From Bacteroidales bacterium (GTDB lineage: Bacteria > Bacteroidota > Bacteroidia > Bacteroidales > FEN-979), in the NCBI GenBank assembly GCA_023231005.1, contig JALNWG010000032.1, forward strand, positions 1-25,289: a stretch of DNA of 25,289 nt. The letters are read 5' to 3'. The stretch's first letter is position 1, and each line of letters starts with the position of its first letter. Shown piece after piece: positions 9,127 to 16,473 of this stretch. Made by a program: the position numbers and the translations under genes. The notes under the pieces are model-generated. The model ran no database searches. It worked only from the letters and a program-made list of their open reading frames with translations, and had not been told where the DNA came from.

Positions 9127-9209
9127 AAATGCGAAATGTAAAACGCGAGGTCTGAAATACTTCGCACTGCACAGTTCGCATTTTGCGTTTTAGACTTTAC
9201 ACTTCAGAC
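9127..9209. repeat. Cluster of nested inverted repeats just after tRNA-Asn
   Basis: Three exact inverted pairs occur within 83 bp: AAATGCGAA (9127-9135) with TTCGCATTT (9175-9183), TAAAACGC (9139-9146) with GCGTTTTA (9185-9192), and GTCTGAA (9150-9156) with TTCAGAC (9203-9209). The three pairs do not form one simple hairpin because the arms are in the same order on both sides; competing folds are possible. It is not followed by a T-run, so a plain intrinsic terminator is unlikely. It may be a REP-like element or part of an old attachment region. From 9210 to 9386 I see nothing else. Confidence 0.5.
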
Positions 9210-9386
9210 GGGCCTTGCACATGAGTATGGTACTTACTGATGTTGGTAAAATCTTTCTTCTTTTCCAGCACACTTCGAAGTTGTAAGTGAGATTTTATCC
9301 CCTGCAAAATCAAACATCATGCAAGCAGCAGGTTCGTGGTTAAAATTGCAGGATTAATGGTTGTGGGCTGAAAACTTTTATAATAA

Positions 9387-9650
9387 CCTTGGAAATGTAT
9401 ATTCAAGAAATATGGTATTACGGTAGAAGGGAACATCAGTAGCCATATCTTCCGCAAGACCCTTGGCAATCGGGTTCTCAGGTTGAATAACTATTCTGGC
9501 GAATCGGTAATCCTGCTGATGGATCTGTTTTCCCATTCGTCACCTGCTATTACGCGCCGCTATCTTGGAATCCGTGAACGGGAAATCCTAGATGTGTATG
9601 ACTCTTTAAGAAGGCAGCAAATAATAATTTACCCAAATCAAAAAATTTAA
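9387..9650 (+). pseudogene. Tyrosine recombinase (phage-type integrase), C-terminal remnant
   Basis: A plus-strand frame follows an in-frame stop at 9384-9386 and ends at TAA 9648. It reads ...FKKYGITVEGNISSHIFRKT, LGNRVLRLNNYSGESVILLM, DLFSHSSPAITRRYLGIRER, EILDVYDSL. This is the catalytic C-terminus of a tyrosine recombinase: HxxR is HIFR (His 9444, Arg 9453), the second active-site His is in FSHSS (9534), and the nucleophile Tyr is in RRYLGI (9561), nine residues later as in the family. The N-terminal arm- and core-binding domains and most of the catalytic domain are missing, and there is no start codon, so the gene is dead. Its position just downstream of tRNA-Asn is typical of an integrative element. 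The residues after VYDSL are probably read-through from a lost stop. Confidence 0.75.
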
Positions 9651-9990
9651 AAACAAAATCAGAAAAGGATAATGCCTCAAGTTGCTCATATACTAGATTT
9701 ACTTGGTTAATTAAGGTATCAAGTTTATCTATGGGTTTCATCGAGGTACTCATACAATTATTAAAATTGAAATTAGTTCATCTTTGTCAATTTATTTTTT
9801 AATTTGTTGCACTAGTGGGTACTAAATATTAATAAACGTTCTTTGAAATTCTTTGATGATCGCACTTGAAGAGGTTTTTTGATGCGTGGCGATTTGAATT
9901 GAAAAATGGATTTTTGCTCTACAAATGGAAAGGCCAGTTATCCTGACCACATTGCGCCGAACTTGTTTGACCATCTTATCCCTTTAAAAA
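9651..9990. other. Gene-free AT-rich gap
   Basis: There is no supported gene here. A 67-codon minus-strand frame starting in this stretch (9753) runs back through the integrase remnant and resembles no family I know. The gap separates the recombinase remnant from the decayed end of the Rhs cassette array. Confidence 0.4.
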
Positions 9991-10407
9991 TCAAGGTATA
10001 ATATGGGTAAATGAAAATCGGCCTGAAAGGGTCAACTCCATCGGCCTGTCCACCACACTCACAAACCTCCCCACCCACGTGGCATAGTACCTGGCTCCGA
10101 AATAGTACAAACCGGTTTCTTCGTCGCGCTCTTTGCCCACGTATTTGTACCGTTTTAGTGACACTTCGGCTACTGAACGGCCCGAACGATAGGAGGTGGT
10201 GCCGAAGGGGTGGTATTCTTCGTAAGAAATAACATTTGCAGAGGTATCCAGCTCCAGGCAGGCCGAGCCCAAATGATTATCGTACTGGTAACGGATGCGG
10301 AATACGGAATCCGGGATATATATGCCAACAGTTTCCGTTTCATTATAAACGATTCTTTTTTTATCGTCATACCAAACCAATTTTCGAAGGAGTGTCGTGT
10401 GAATCAT
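9991..10407 (-). pseudogene. Decayed Rhs core fragment (terminal orphan cassette without toxin)
   Basis: This 138-codon frame keeps an Rhs core segment (IRYQYDNHLGSACLELD, SYEEYHPFGTTSYRSG, SLKRYKYVGKERDEETGLYY, GARYYATWVGRFVSV) nearly identical to the parent gene. Homology breaks exactly after FVSV; the final 18 residues are unrelated and no toxin domain follows. At the 5' side the similarity fades upstream of IRYQYDN, although a DDKKR echo remains. It has a possible ATG at 10407 but no Rhs N-terminus. It is the last and most eroded unit of the cassette array and lies next to the integrase remnant, suggesting a deletion at the island edge. It could still be a donor for homologous recombination. 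Confidence 0.8.
10055..10370 (-). repeat. Rhs core repeat, decayed terminal copy
   Basis: Clear homology runs from IRYQYDNHLGS to FVSV, with weaker similarity up to DDKKR. It stops at the same FVSV point where cassette 2 leaves the parental sequence. Confidence 0.75.
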
Positions 10408-10468
10408 ATTGCCGTAGCCGTTATAAATTTAGTCGGACTGTGTCTCGTCGTGTTTTGTCAGTCTTATC

Positions 10469-10885
10469 TTATATTTCTGTTGTAATATATTGTATGTGTA
10501 TTATCTTTCTTTTATGAATAAGAAATTCAAATATTGAATAACCAAATCGGTCATTACAAGATTTATTAAGTGGCTGATTAAGCACCCTAAAGTATAATCG
10601 TTTTTTTCTAATTTTAAAAGCATGTGTTGCATTAATAAGTTCACATATATATTTTCTATTGAGACATACGCTATCAGAAATACCCTGATAAAGATATTTT
10701 CCAATAATTTTGCTCACAACAGAATTTGAATCAATGAGAATCTTTATTTTTTCCCAATTGAGAATTTGTATTGAATCGCCAAATCTATCTGAATATAATA
10801 AATCATTATTAAAATGTTTTTGACATTGAACCATTGTTCCGATAAATGCCAAAATTAAAATCATTATATATTTAACAAATGACAT
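10469..10885 (-). CDS. Putative exported immunity protein of orphan cassette 4
   Basis: This is a 138-aa protein of no known family. An N-terminal hydrophobic signal segment (MSFVKYIMILILAFIGTMVQ) points to export; the Cys after it (VQCQ) is not a good lipobox. The rest is a small basic, charged domain ending in IIHIQYITTEI. It starts 11 nt after the stop codon of the cassette-4 toxin and is AT-rich like that toxin. Position directly behind a toxin domain is the main reason to call it an immunity gene, and export implies that the cognate toxin is neutralised in the periplasm or at the membrane. There is no independent motif support. Confidence 0.6.
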   Translation of the reverse strand: MSFVKYIMILILAFIGTMVQCQKHFNNDLLYSDRFGDSIQILNWEKIKILIDSNSVVSKIIGKYLYQGISDSVCLNRKYICELINATHAFKIRKKRLYFRVLNQPLNKSCNDRFGYSIFEFLIHKRKIIHIQYITTEI

Positions 10886-10896
10886 TGTCTTGATTA

Positions 10897-12126
10897 TTAT
10901 TTGATTAATTCAATTATTTTAGTTGAGAATTTATGATGAAAATGATTTGCATATCCCCCAAAAGAATCTCGTGTGCCAGATGTTTCTTTTGAAAATTTAT
11001 GTGCTAATTCGGCCGCATTTTTATGTGCTTCTAAATAATCCATTTTCTTTTCTGTTCTGAAGAAATTTTCTTTTAATTCATGAAAAACTACTTTTTCTCT
11101 AGGATAAAGAAATTTGCCAGTGTTCGTAATTGGATTATTTCTCCAAAATAGGCCTTCGCTAATTCTAACAGATCCTTGAAAACCCGACTGTGGTAAATTA
11201 TTTTCAGGAAAACTATTTGGAATATCAGATCTTTGCGTTATTGATAGGTTGTCAAGGGAATTAAGCACATTTTTATCTGTCATTAAAGGGTTAGTCTGTA
11301 ATCTTTCCTTGTTTAATGATTCTCTATTGATAGAAGAAACAGAATCTCCGACTGTATATAAATATGAATTAGTTGAAGTTGTAAGGTCATGGATAAGTTT
11401 CATTCCTTCTGATTCTTTTATTGCAGTTGACATTTTTTCATATCCTTCGAGTGAGATTCTATTAGTTTTTTCATCAACTGTTATACTCCCCTGATATTCC
11501 TTTGGCACTAATGATTTAATATCCTGTAATGCAGATGAAATATTTCCCCCGAGAGTTAATCCTGAACTATTCTTATCAACTTCATCGTTTTTCTTTTCCT
11601 CCAACCCATCCAAATCAATATAACTAATCGGTTTATTCCCCGCATATTGGTAAGGCGTATAATGCGGATACTTGTCCTGCAACGGATCCACGCTCACAAA
11701 CCTCCCCACCCACGCGGAATAGTATCGTGCTCCGTAATAGTACAGTCCTGTTTCCTCATCGCGCTCTTTGCCAACGTATTTGTAGCGTTTCAATGAGACT
11801 TCGGATTCGGAGCTGCCGCTGCGGTATGAAGTGGTGCCGAAGGGATGGTACTCTTCGTACGAAATAACATTGGCCAAGGTATCAAGTTCCAGGCAGGCAG
11901 AACCAAGGTGGTTGTCATACTGGTACCGGATAACGTTTGTTATTGCAGGTGGAGGAGTGTCTATTGTTTTAGTCTCCACCAGTGCAACCCGCTTTTTGTC
12001 ATCATCAATATGCAGGGACTGCCGCTCGAAAGTGATCGTTCCCGACGTTATCTTCCGGTACACTTCATAGCCATTGAGTATCTCTTTACCCCAATAAAAG
12101 TTCCGAAAACTTAACTGAATTAACAT
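10897..12126 (-). CDS. Orphan Rhs core-toxin cassette 4 (HE-motif toxin domain)
   Basis: The 409-aa product begins with 17 unrelated residues, joins the Rhs core at LNGYEVYRKITSG, and follows the parent Rhs protein through GLYYYGARYYSAWVGRFVSV to the boundary motif DLDG (171-174) and the linker LEEKK. Residues 180-409 are a variable toxin domain unrelated to the other three. It contains VVFHELKENFFRTEKK (His349-Glu350) followed by YLEAHKNAAELAH (His368, His376). This could be a metal site, perhaps of a peptidase, but it is not a canonical HExxH. There is no signal peptide or Rhs N-terminus, so the product is probably not delivered by itself; it is more likely a spare tip for recombination into the 2375-aa gene. 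The immunity gene follows after 11 nt. Confidence 0.85.
   Translation of the reverse strand: MLIQLSFRNFYWGKEILNGYEVYRKITSGTITFERQSLHIDDDKKRVALVETKTIDTPPPAITNVIRYQYDNHLGSACLELDTLANVISYEEYHPFGTTSYRSGSSESEVSLKRYKYVGKERDEETGLYYYGARYYSAWVGRFVSVDPLQDKYPHYTPYQYAGNKPISYIDLDGLEEKKNDEVDKNSSGLTLGGNISSALQDIKSLVPKEYQGSITVDEKTNRISLEGYEKMSTAIKESEGMKLIHDLTTSTNSYLYTVGDSVSSINRESLNKERLQTNPLMTDKNVLNSLDNLSITQRSDIPNSFPENNLPQSGFQGSVRISEGLFWRNNPITNTGKFLYPREKVVFHELKENFFRTEKKMDYLEAHKNAAELAHKFSKETSGTRDSFGGYANHFHHKFSTKIIELIK
11588..12079 (-). repeat. Rhs core repeat, cassette 4 copy
   Basis: Homologous from LNGYEVYRKITSG to DLDG and the EEKK linker, including the 55-bp tract identical to the parental gene over the part that encodes RFVSVDPLQDKYPHYTPYQ. 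Confidence 0.8.
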
Positions 12127-12155
12127 TCATAAGATAAAGTTATCAAAAGGTTTAG

Positions 12156-12752
12156 CTATTTGTTGTCATCTTTAATTATATATTTACGGAATTGCAATGG
12201 ACCAACAATGGAATTGCTTTCAATGTAAGCATACTGAATATATTTTACTTTTTCAGATAAATATGGAAAATATAGACGATTTCGTTTCTTAGGACTATAA
12301 AATGAACTTTCTTCCCAAAATTTCTCAATAGCATCCATTTCATCAAGTTCCACTTGTGAATAAACTTTTATCAATTTTTGCGGTTCAGTAATTACACCAA
12401 ACTCTATTTCCGTTGTTGTCGAATACATTTGAAAATTTGGAATTATAATTTTTGTATTACCATTTATAAAAACAACTGAAACCTTTCGTTTCTCAAACTC
12501 ATCTTTATAATATAAAGTTGATTTTGAAGTATCGCAAATATATTCATCAGGCCTTATCATTCTATTCCTTACACTATCAATGAAATAAATCTCTGATTTG
12601 CTAAGCTGTAAAGTGTCATTAATATAAAATAGAACCTTGAATAACACAGTATCATAACCCGGACCATCATTTAAAAATGCTTTCTGTGCATTTAATAAAT
12701 TACCAGAGAATAATAAAACATATAATAATATGTGGTGTATTTTCATTTGCAT
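12156..12752 (-). CDS. Putative exported immunity protein of orphan cassette 3
   Basis: This 198-aa protein has a clear signal peptide (MKIHHILLYVLLFSGNLLNAQ) and no recognised family. ATG 12752 gives MQMK; ATG 12746 gives MKIHH, which is equally plausible. The body is rich in beta-type stretches and charged residues (KVSVVFINGNTKIIIPNF, EIEFGVITEPQKLIKVYSQV). It begins 5 nt after the stop codon of the cassette-3 toxin and ends 29 nt before the start of cassette 4. The immunity role is inferred from this position, and periplasmic location from the signal peptide. Confidence 0.6.
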   Translation of the reverse strand: MQMKIHHILLYVLLFSGNLLNAQKAFLNDGPGYDTVLFKVLFYINDTLQLSKSEIYFIDSVRNRMIRPDEYICDTSKSTLYYKDEFEKRKVSVVFINGNTKIIIPNFQMYSTTTEIEFGVITEPQKLIKVYSQVELDEMDAIEKFWEESSFYSPKKRNRLYFPYLSEKVKYIQYAYIESNSIVGPLQFRKYIIKDDNK

Positions 12753-12757
12753 CCGCT

Positions 12758-13927
12758 TTATTTTTTCTTAGGTAAAGGTCGAATAAAAGTATTCATGGGT
12801 AAAGTTAAATATGTGCCTTTTTCATCATAAAAGTGAACTTCACCTTTGCCTTGTGTAGATATTTGAATTAAGGTAGCGTTATACCCAGCTTGTTTATACT
12901 CTGTTGCAGTTGATAAATCACTGTTATTGCCTTGGCTGGGGAATTGGCCCCACAATTGAGTCCGTGACGTACCACCCAATATTTCACCACTGATATTATT
13001 TTCTGCTGGCTTAGCGCTTGCATGGAGATGCCATATGACGTTTATGCTATAACCTTTTCCCTTCAATGTTGATGCATTATATTTTGGATCTTTTGAGATT
13101 GTTGAGTTAACTCCCGGTGGGTTTGCAATGTCGAATGATACCTTCCCATCAATAGCCCTGATTGGCAGTATTTCATCTCCTTTTGATGCCATAAAACCAC
13201 CTTTTTCAAAAAATGTTCCACTGTACCTTCCTATTGGTATATTATTATCATACACTTGTTGATTGAATTTCTGTGATTTCTTCATTTCATTGAATTGATC
13301 ATTAATTAATTTTACAGTTGATTGATCTGGGAATAAAGAAAATTGAGATTGAACGTCTTGATAATTTTCTGGAGTGACGGATGTTACAGTTCCTCCTTCT
13401 TTTAAGATATAATTTTTAGTATTCTCTTCATTTTTAGAAGAATTGGATCCAATATATTTAATTTCATTATTATCTTTATCATATTTCCAATAGTTAGCAT
13501 TAGAGGATGGAGTTGAACCATTTTCTTCTTTCTTTTCTTCCCTCCCATCCAAATCAATATAACTAATCGGCTTATTCCCCGCATACTGGTATGGCGTATA
13601 ATGAGGGTACTTATGCTGCAACGGATCCACACTCACAAACCTCCCCAACCATGCAGCATAGTATCGTGCACCGTAATAGTACAACCCGCTCTCTTCGTCG
13701 CGCTCTTTGCCTACGTATTTGTAGCGTTTCAATGAGACCTCGATGGATGAGTTTTTCTCCCTGAAGGAGCTAGTGCCAAAAGGATGATACTCTTCATACG
13801 AAATGACATAGCCTGCCGTATCAAGTTCCAGGCAGGCCGAACCAAGATGGTTGTCGTATGGAAACCGTATCACGCTGGCAGGATTGTTAATCACATTATG
13901 ATCATTAATGGTTTTTGTTTCAACCAA
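12758..13927 (-). CDS. Orphan Rhs core-toxin cassette 3 (JAB/JAMM-like toxin domain)
   Basis: The open frame has no ATG. The first usable start is TTG 13927, inside the Rhs core (LVETKTI), and recognisable homology reaches further upstream to about 13962 (YTLHIDDDKKRVA). This looks like a silent, 5'-truncated Rhs tip. The core runs through GLYYYGARYYAAWLGRFVSV to the boundary DLDG (125-128) and linker REEKKEENG. The toxin domain (129-389) ends with VIWHLHAS (His300, His302), then GQFPSQGNNSDLSTA (Ser331 to Asp337) and a terminal strand set (GEVHFYDEKGTYLTLP). The HxH plus S/D pattern resembles the zinc site of JAB/JAMM-type peptidase domains known from polymorphic toxins; this is a motif-level suggestion. 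The immunity candidate follows after 5 nt. Confidence 0.82.
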   Translation of the reverse strand: MVETKTINDHNVINNPASVIRFPYDNHLGSACLELDTAGYVISYEEYHPFGTSSFREKNSSIEVSLKRYKYVGKERDEESGLYYYGARYYAAWLGRFVSVDPLQHKYPHYTPYQYAGNKPISYIDLDGREEKKEENGSTPSSNANYWKYDKDNNEIKYIGSNSSKNEENTKNYILKEGGTVTSVTPENYQDVQSQFSLFPDQSTVKLINDQFNEMKKSQKFNQQVYDNNIPIGRYSGTFFEKGGFMASKGDEILPIRAIDGKVSFDIANPPGVNSTISKDPKYNASTLKGKGYSINVIWHLHASAKPAENNISGEILGGTSRTQLWGQFPSQGNNSDLSTATEYKQAGYNATLIQISTQGKGEVHFYDEKGTYLTLPMNTFIRPLPKKK

Positions 13928-13962
13928 TGCAACCCGCTTTTTGTCATCATCGATATGTAAAG
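13525..13962 (-). repeat. Rhs core repeat, cassette 3 copy
   Basis: Homologous from LHIDDDKKRVALVETK to DLDG and the EEKK linker. It is more diverged than the other copies around the variable loop (FREKNSSIEVSLKRY instead of YRSGSSEAEVSLKRY). Confidence 0.8.
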
Positions 13963-14067
13963 TGTATTGTTTAAAAGAAGTCGTGCACGATTTTAGCTTT
14001 TGCTACGCTTCTAAATATCAAGTACAATTTTGCCATGACATAGTTTTAAATTTTATCACGCTTATTA

Positions 14068-14553
14068 TTATTTCCATTGTATTGGTGAACGTACACATTT
14101 GCATCTTTTATTTGGGTAATATGGCGCACAAGTGCCAATACCAACTTCATTCGTCCATTCTCCTGTTATTATATATTTAAAAAATCTATCGCAGCGATAT
14201 CTTTTCCTATCAACAATTTCAAGGTTCCAGTCATTCTTACTTAAATACCAATCATCAAAACTCATATATGGAATTTTATAACAATATCCATTAAATGCAA
14301 TAGTAATAAAGAAAAAATGGTTTTCTATTAATGGTTTAATAATTTCAGAGTCGTTAATTACTTCAATACTGATGAATTTCTTTTCTTGCCATAAAAATAT
14401 TGTATCAATATCTGTAAGTTGCATTCTTTTACTATTATAAATTATTTCAAATTTTATTGTATCTTGACATATTACAATTTTGGTTGTAAATAATATGCAG
14501 AAAATTGATATTAACTTGAAATAATTCCATTTATTCCTTATTTTTCTTGTCAT
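14068..14553 (-). CDS. Putative exported immunity protein of orphan cassette 2
   Basis: I chose ATG 14553 (MTRKIRNKWNYFKLISIFCI...) because it places a basic n-region and hydrophobic signal segment at the very N-terminus, giving 161 aa. An upstream ATG at 14601 would add 16 residues before it. With 14553 the gene overlaps the last 23 nt of the cassette-2 toxin in another frame, consistent with translational coupling. The mature part has a Cys-rich tail (Cys in CAPYYPNKRCKCVR) and no family I recognise. The presumed immunity role rests on position; export points to an extracytoplasmic toxin target. Confidence 0.6.
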   Translation of the reverse strand: MTRKIRNKWNYFKLISIFCILFTTKIVICQDTIKFEIIYNSKRMQLTDIDTIFLWQEKKFISIEVINDSEIIKPLIENHFFFITIAFNGYCYKIPYMSFDDWYLSKNDWNLEIVDRKRYRCDRFFKYIITGEWTNEVGIGTCAPYYPNKRCKCVRSPIQWK

Positions 14554-15982
14554 ATTTTCTGTGTAAATGATTATTATTATCCAATGCTTGTCTCGCAGCA
14601 TTCATGTCTAATTCCCCCAACATGTTTGAATTTTCGTCAAAAACTCTCATAACATCTGGAACTGAGGAATCATAGGTCTCTGTGATGCGTTTTGTTCTAT
14701 CATATCCGTCAGGTAACGAGTTAATCTGCTTGCTTTTTTCAATTATTACATTAATTTTGTATTGAACAAAAAAACCTTGATCAGCAGGGTTGACCTTACC
14801 TACTGGTGCAGAGCGTATAGAGTATGTCGGGTCCCATTTAAAACCCAACGGATGGGAATGTATAAAGACATCACCAGGGTCAGGCTGTTTCCCAGTGTTT
14901 GCACTAATATTATCATAATTAATTTCAGGGCCCTCAGTTAATGCATCTGGTCCGGTATAGTGAAAGTTAGATGTTTGATGCATTACTGATTGTATTTCAT
15001 TATTATGTGATATGGCCTCAGTGTGAACTCTAACTGATTCAGAAACAATATCTCTATTAATCTCAAATGTTTTCCCAGACAATTTGGTAGTAAAATCCTT
15101 TCCTTGTTCTGAAGCTTGTATAATCGAAAGTTCTTGTTTTTTATCATAAACAAAGACCATTCTATTATCATTCCTATTACCATCCGTTCCGATCCAATTT
15201 CCTTTATTACTATAGAAATCTGTTCTACCACTTGGGTCAATTTTACTTACAGGATTATCCGAAACATATATGAATGGTGATTTAGAGAGAGAATGAATAG
15301 CTGAAGGATCCACACTCACAAACCTGGCAATCCACGCGGCATAGTACCTGGCGCCATAATAGTACAACCCGCTCTCTTCGTCGCGCTCTTTGCCTACGTA
15401 TTTGTATCGTTTCAATGACACTTCGGCTTCGGAACTGCCACTGCGATAGGAAGTGGTGCCGAAGGGATGGTACTCTTCGTAAGTAATAATTTCTGCCGAT
15501 GTGTCCAGTTCCAGACATGCAGAACCAAGGTGGTTATCATACTGATAGCGTATAATGCTAGTTATTGTGGGAGGAGGGCTGTCTATCGTTTTGGTTTCAA
15601 CCAATGCAACCCGCTTTTTGTCATCATCAATATGCAGGGACTGCCGCTCGAAAGTGACCGTACCCGATGTTATCTTCCGGTACACTTCATAGCCGTTCAG
15701 GTATATCCGTTCTTCCACAAATGTGCCTTTATCGGTGATCTTTCTCGTGCGGTTACCCTCAAGGTCGTAACAGTACCAGGTGGTATAGCTCCCTTTTACA
15801 CTGCTTTTCAGGCGGTCGTTGCAGTCCCGGGCCATGGAAGTAAGTGATGGCATGGCAAGCATGTTGCCATGCTTGTCGTAAGTGTAATTAGGAGTGTTTT
15901 GATTCTGATGAGAAGTAAGATGACTCTTCAGATTACCAGTAGTATTGAAATGAGACCGTGCCCCTCTTGCATGGTTTTCCAT
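14531..15982 (-). CDS. Orphan Rhs core-toxin cassette 2 (JAB-like HSHP toxin domain)
   Basis: This is the longest orphan cassette, 483 aa. Residues 1-31 are unrelated; Rhs core similarity starts at YTYDKHGNMLAMPSL (about 33) and extends to FVSVDP (226). There it leaves the parent sequence: the linker is SAIHSLSKSPFIYVSDNPVS and the boundary is a canonical DPSG (249-252), not the DLDG of the other units. The toxin domain (253-483) contains GDVFIHSHPLGF (His375, His377, Pro378) followed by NPADQG (Asp401), a pattern resembling JAB/JAMM metallopeptidase-like domains. The different linker suggests this tip came from another Rhs lineage and was joined by recombination within FVSVDP. There is no delivery N-terminus. 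It starts 33 nt after the previous immunity gene and overlaps its own immunity gene. Confidence 0.85.
   Translation of the reverse strand: MENHARGARSHFNTTGNLKSHLTSHQNQNTPNYTYDKHGNMLAMPSLTSMARDCNDRLKSSVKGSYTTWYCYDLEGNRTRKITDKGTFVEERIYLNGYEVYRKITSGTVTFERQSLHIDDDKKRVALVETKTIDSPPPTITSIIRYQYDNHLGSACLELDTSAEIITYEEYHPFGTTSYRSGSSEAEVSLKRYKYVGKERDEESGLYYYGARYYAAWIARFVSVDPSAIHSLSKSPFIYVSDNPVSKIDPSGRTDFYSNKGNWIGTDGNRNDNRMVFVYDKKQELSIIQASEQGKDFTTKLSGKTFEINRDIVSESVRVHTEAISHNNEIQSVMHQTSNFHYTGPDALTEGPEINYDNISANTGKQPDPGDVFIHSHPLGFKWDPTYSIRSAPVGKVNPADQGFFVQYKINVIIEKSKQINSLPDGYDRTKRITETYDSSVPDVMRVFDENSNMLGELDMNAARQALDNNNHLHRKYDKKNKE
15306..15888 (-). repeat. Rhs core repeat, cassette 2 copy
   Basis: Homologous to the parental copy from YTYDKHGN down to VSVDP; it then diverges at the GGATCC that encodes the Asp-Pro, about 30 codons earlier than cassettes 3 and 4. 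It is the most extended of the orphan copies at its 5' side. Confidence 0.8.
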
Positions 15983-16015
15983 GGATCAGGTTTGTTCAGA
16001 GCATTATAAATTTAT

Positions 16016-16471
16016 CTAATAAACATGTTTAACAATTTTCCCTTTTTTATTGAAGTATAAAAATTCAATAGGAAATATAAAAATTGAATCAATAATAGAA
16101 TCTTTATCCATTGTTTCTGCACGGTATTTAATTATTGTTCTCAATTTCCCATTTAAATAATGATGCTGTTCTCTTTTGATACCATTAATATAAAGGTTTT
16201 GCCCAATTAAATTATTTTTTTCATCAAATTCATTACAGATGCCTTCTCTCTTATTCAACGAATATAATCCAAATTCCAATGTTGATTCATAGACTTTTTT
16301 TAGTTTGCCATTTATACGTAAAGAAAATGTACTAGTCCAATAACAGAAATTACTTGTAGTATCATTTTTGAAATATGAACAGCAACACATGCTATTTATT
16401 CCTTCCGATCTGTTTTGTCCAAATAAAATACAAATCGAAAAAAAATACAAAAAGGTTAAAATGAGACGCAT
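16016..16471 (-). CDS. Putative exported immunity protein for the 2375-aa Tc/Rhs toxin
   Basis: This 151-aa protein begins 2 nt after the stop codon of the large Tc/Rhs gene, the usual place for an immunity gene. It has a signal peptide (MRLILTFLYFFSICILFGQ). The body holds MORN/YwqK-like repeat units, such as EFDEKNNLIGQNLYINGIKR and YLNGKLRTIIKYR, and a Cys cluster (MCCCSYF) after the signal peptide. MORN-like beta-hairpin repeats occur in other presumed immunity proteins. Its export suggests that the C-terminal toxin of the large protein would be blocked in the periplasm. The role is inferred from position. Confidence 0.65.
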   Translation of the reverse strand: MRLILTFLYFFSICILFGQNRSEGINSMCCCSYFKNDTTSNFCYWTSTFSLRINGKLKKVYESTLEFGLYSLNKREGICNEFDEKNNLIGQNLYINGIKREQHHYLNGKLRTIIKYRAETMDKDSIIDSIFIFPIEFLYFNKKGKIVKHVY

Positions 16472-16473
16472 AG

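Noticed and set aside
9550..9753. 67-aa minus-strand ORF
   Set aside because: It overlaps the integrase remnant antisense, resembles no family, and has no promoter or ribosome-binding signal.
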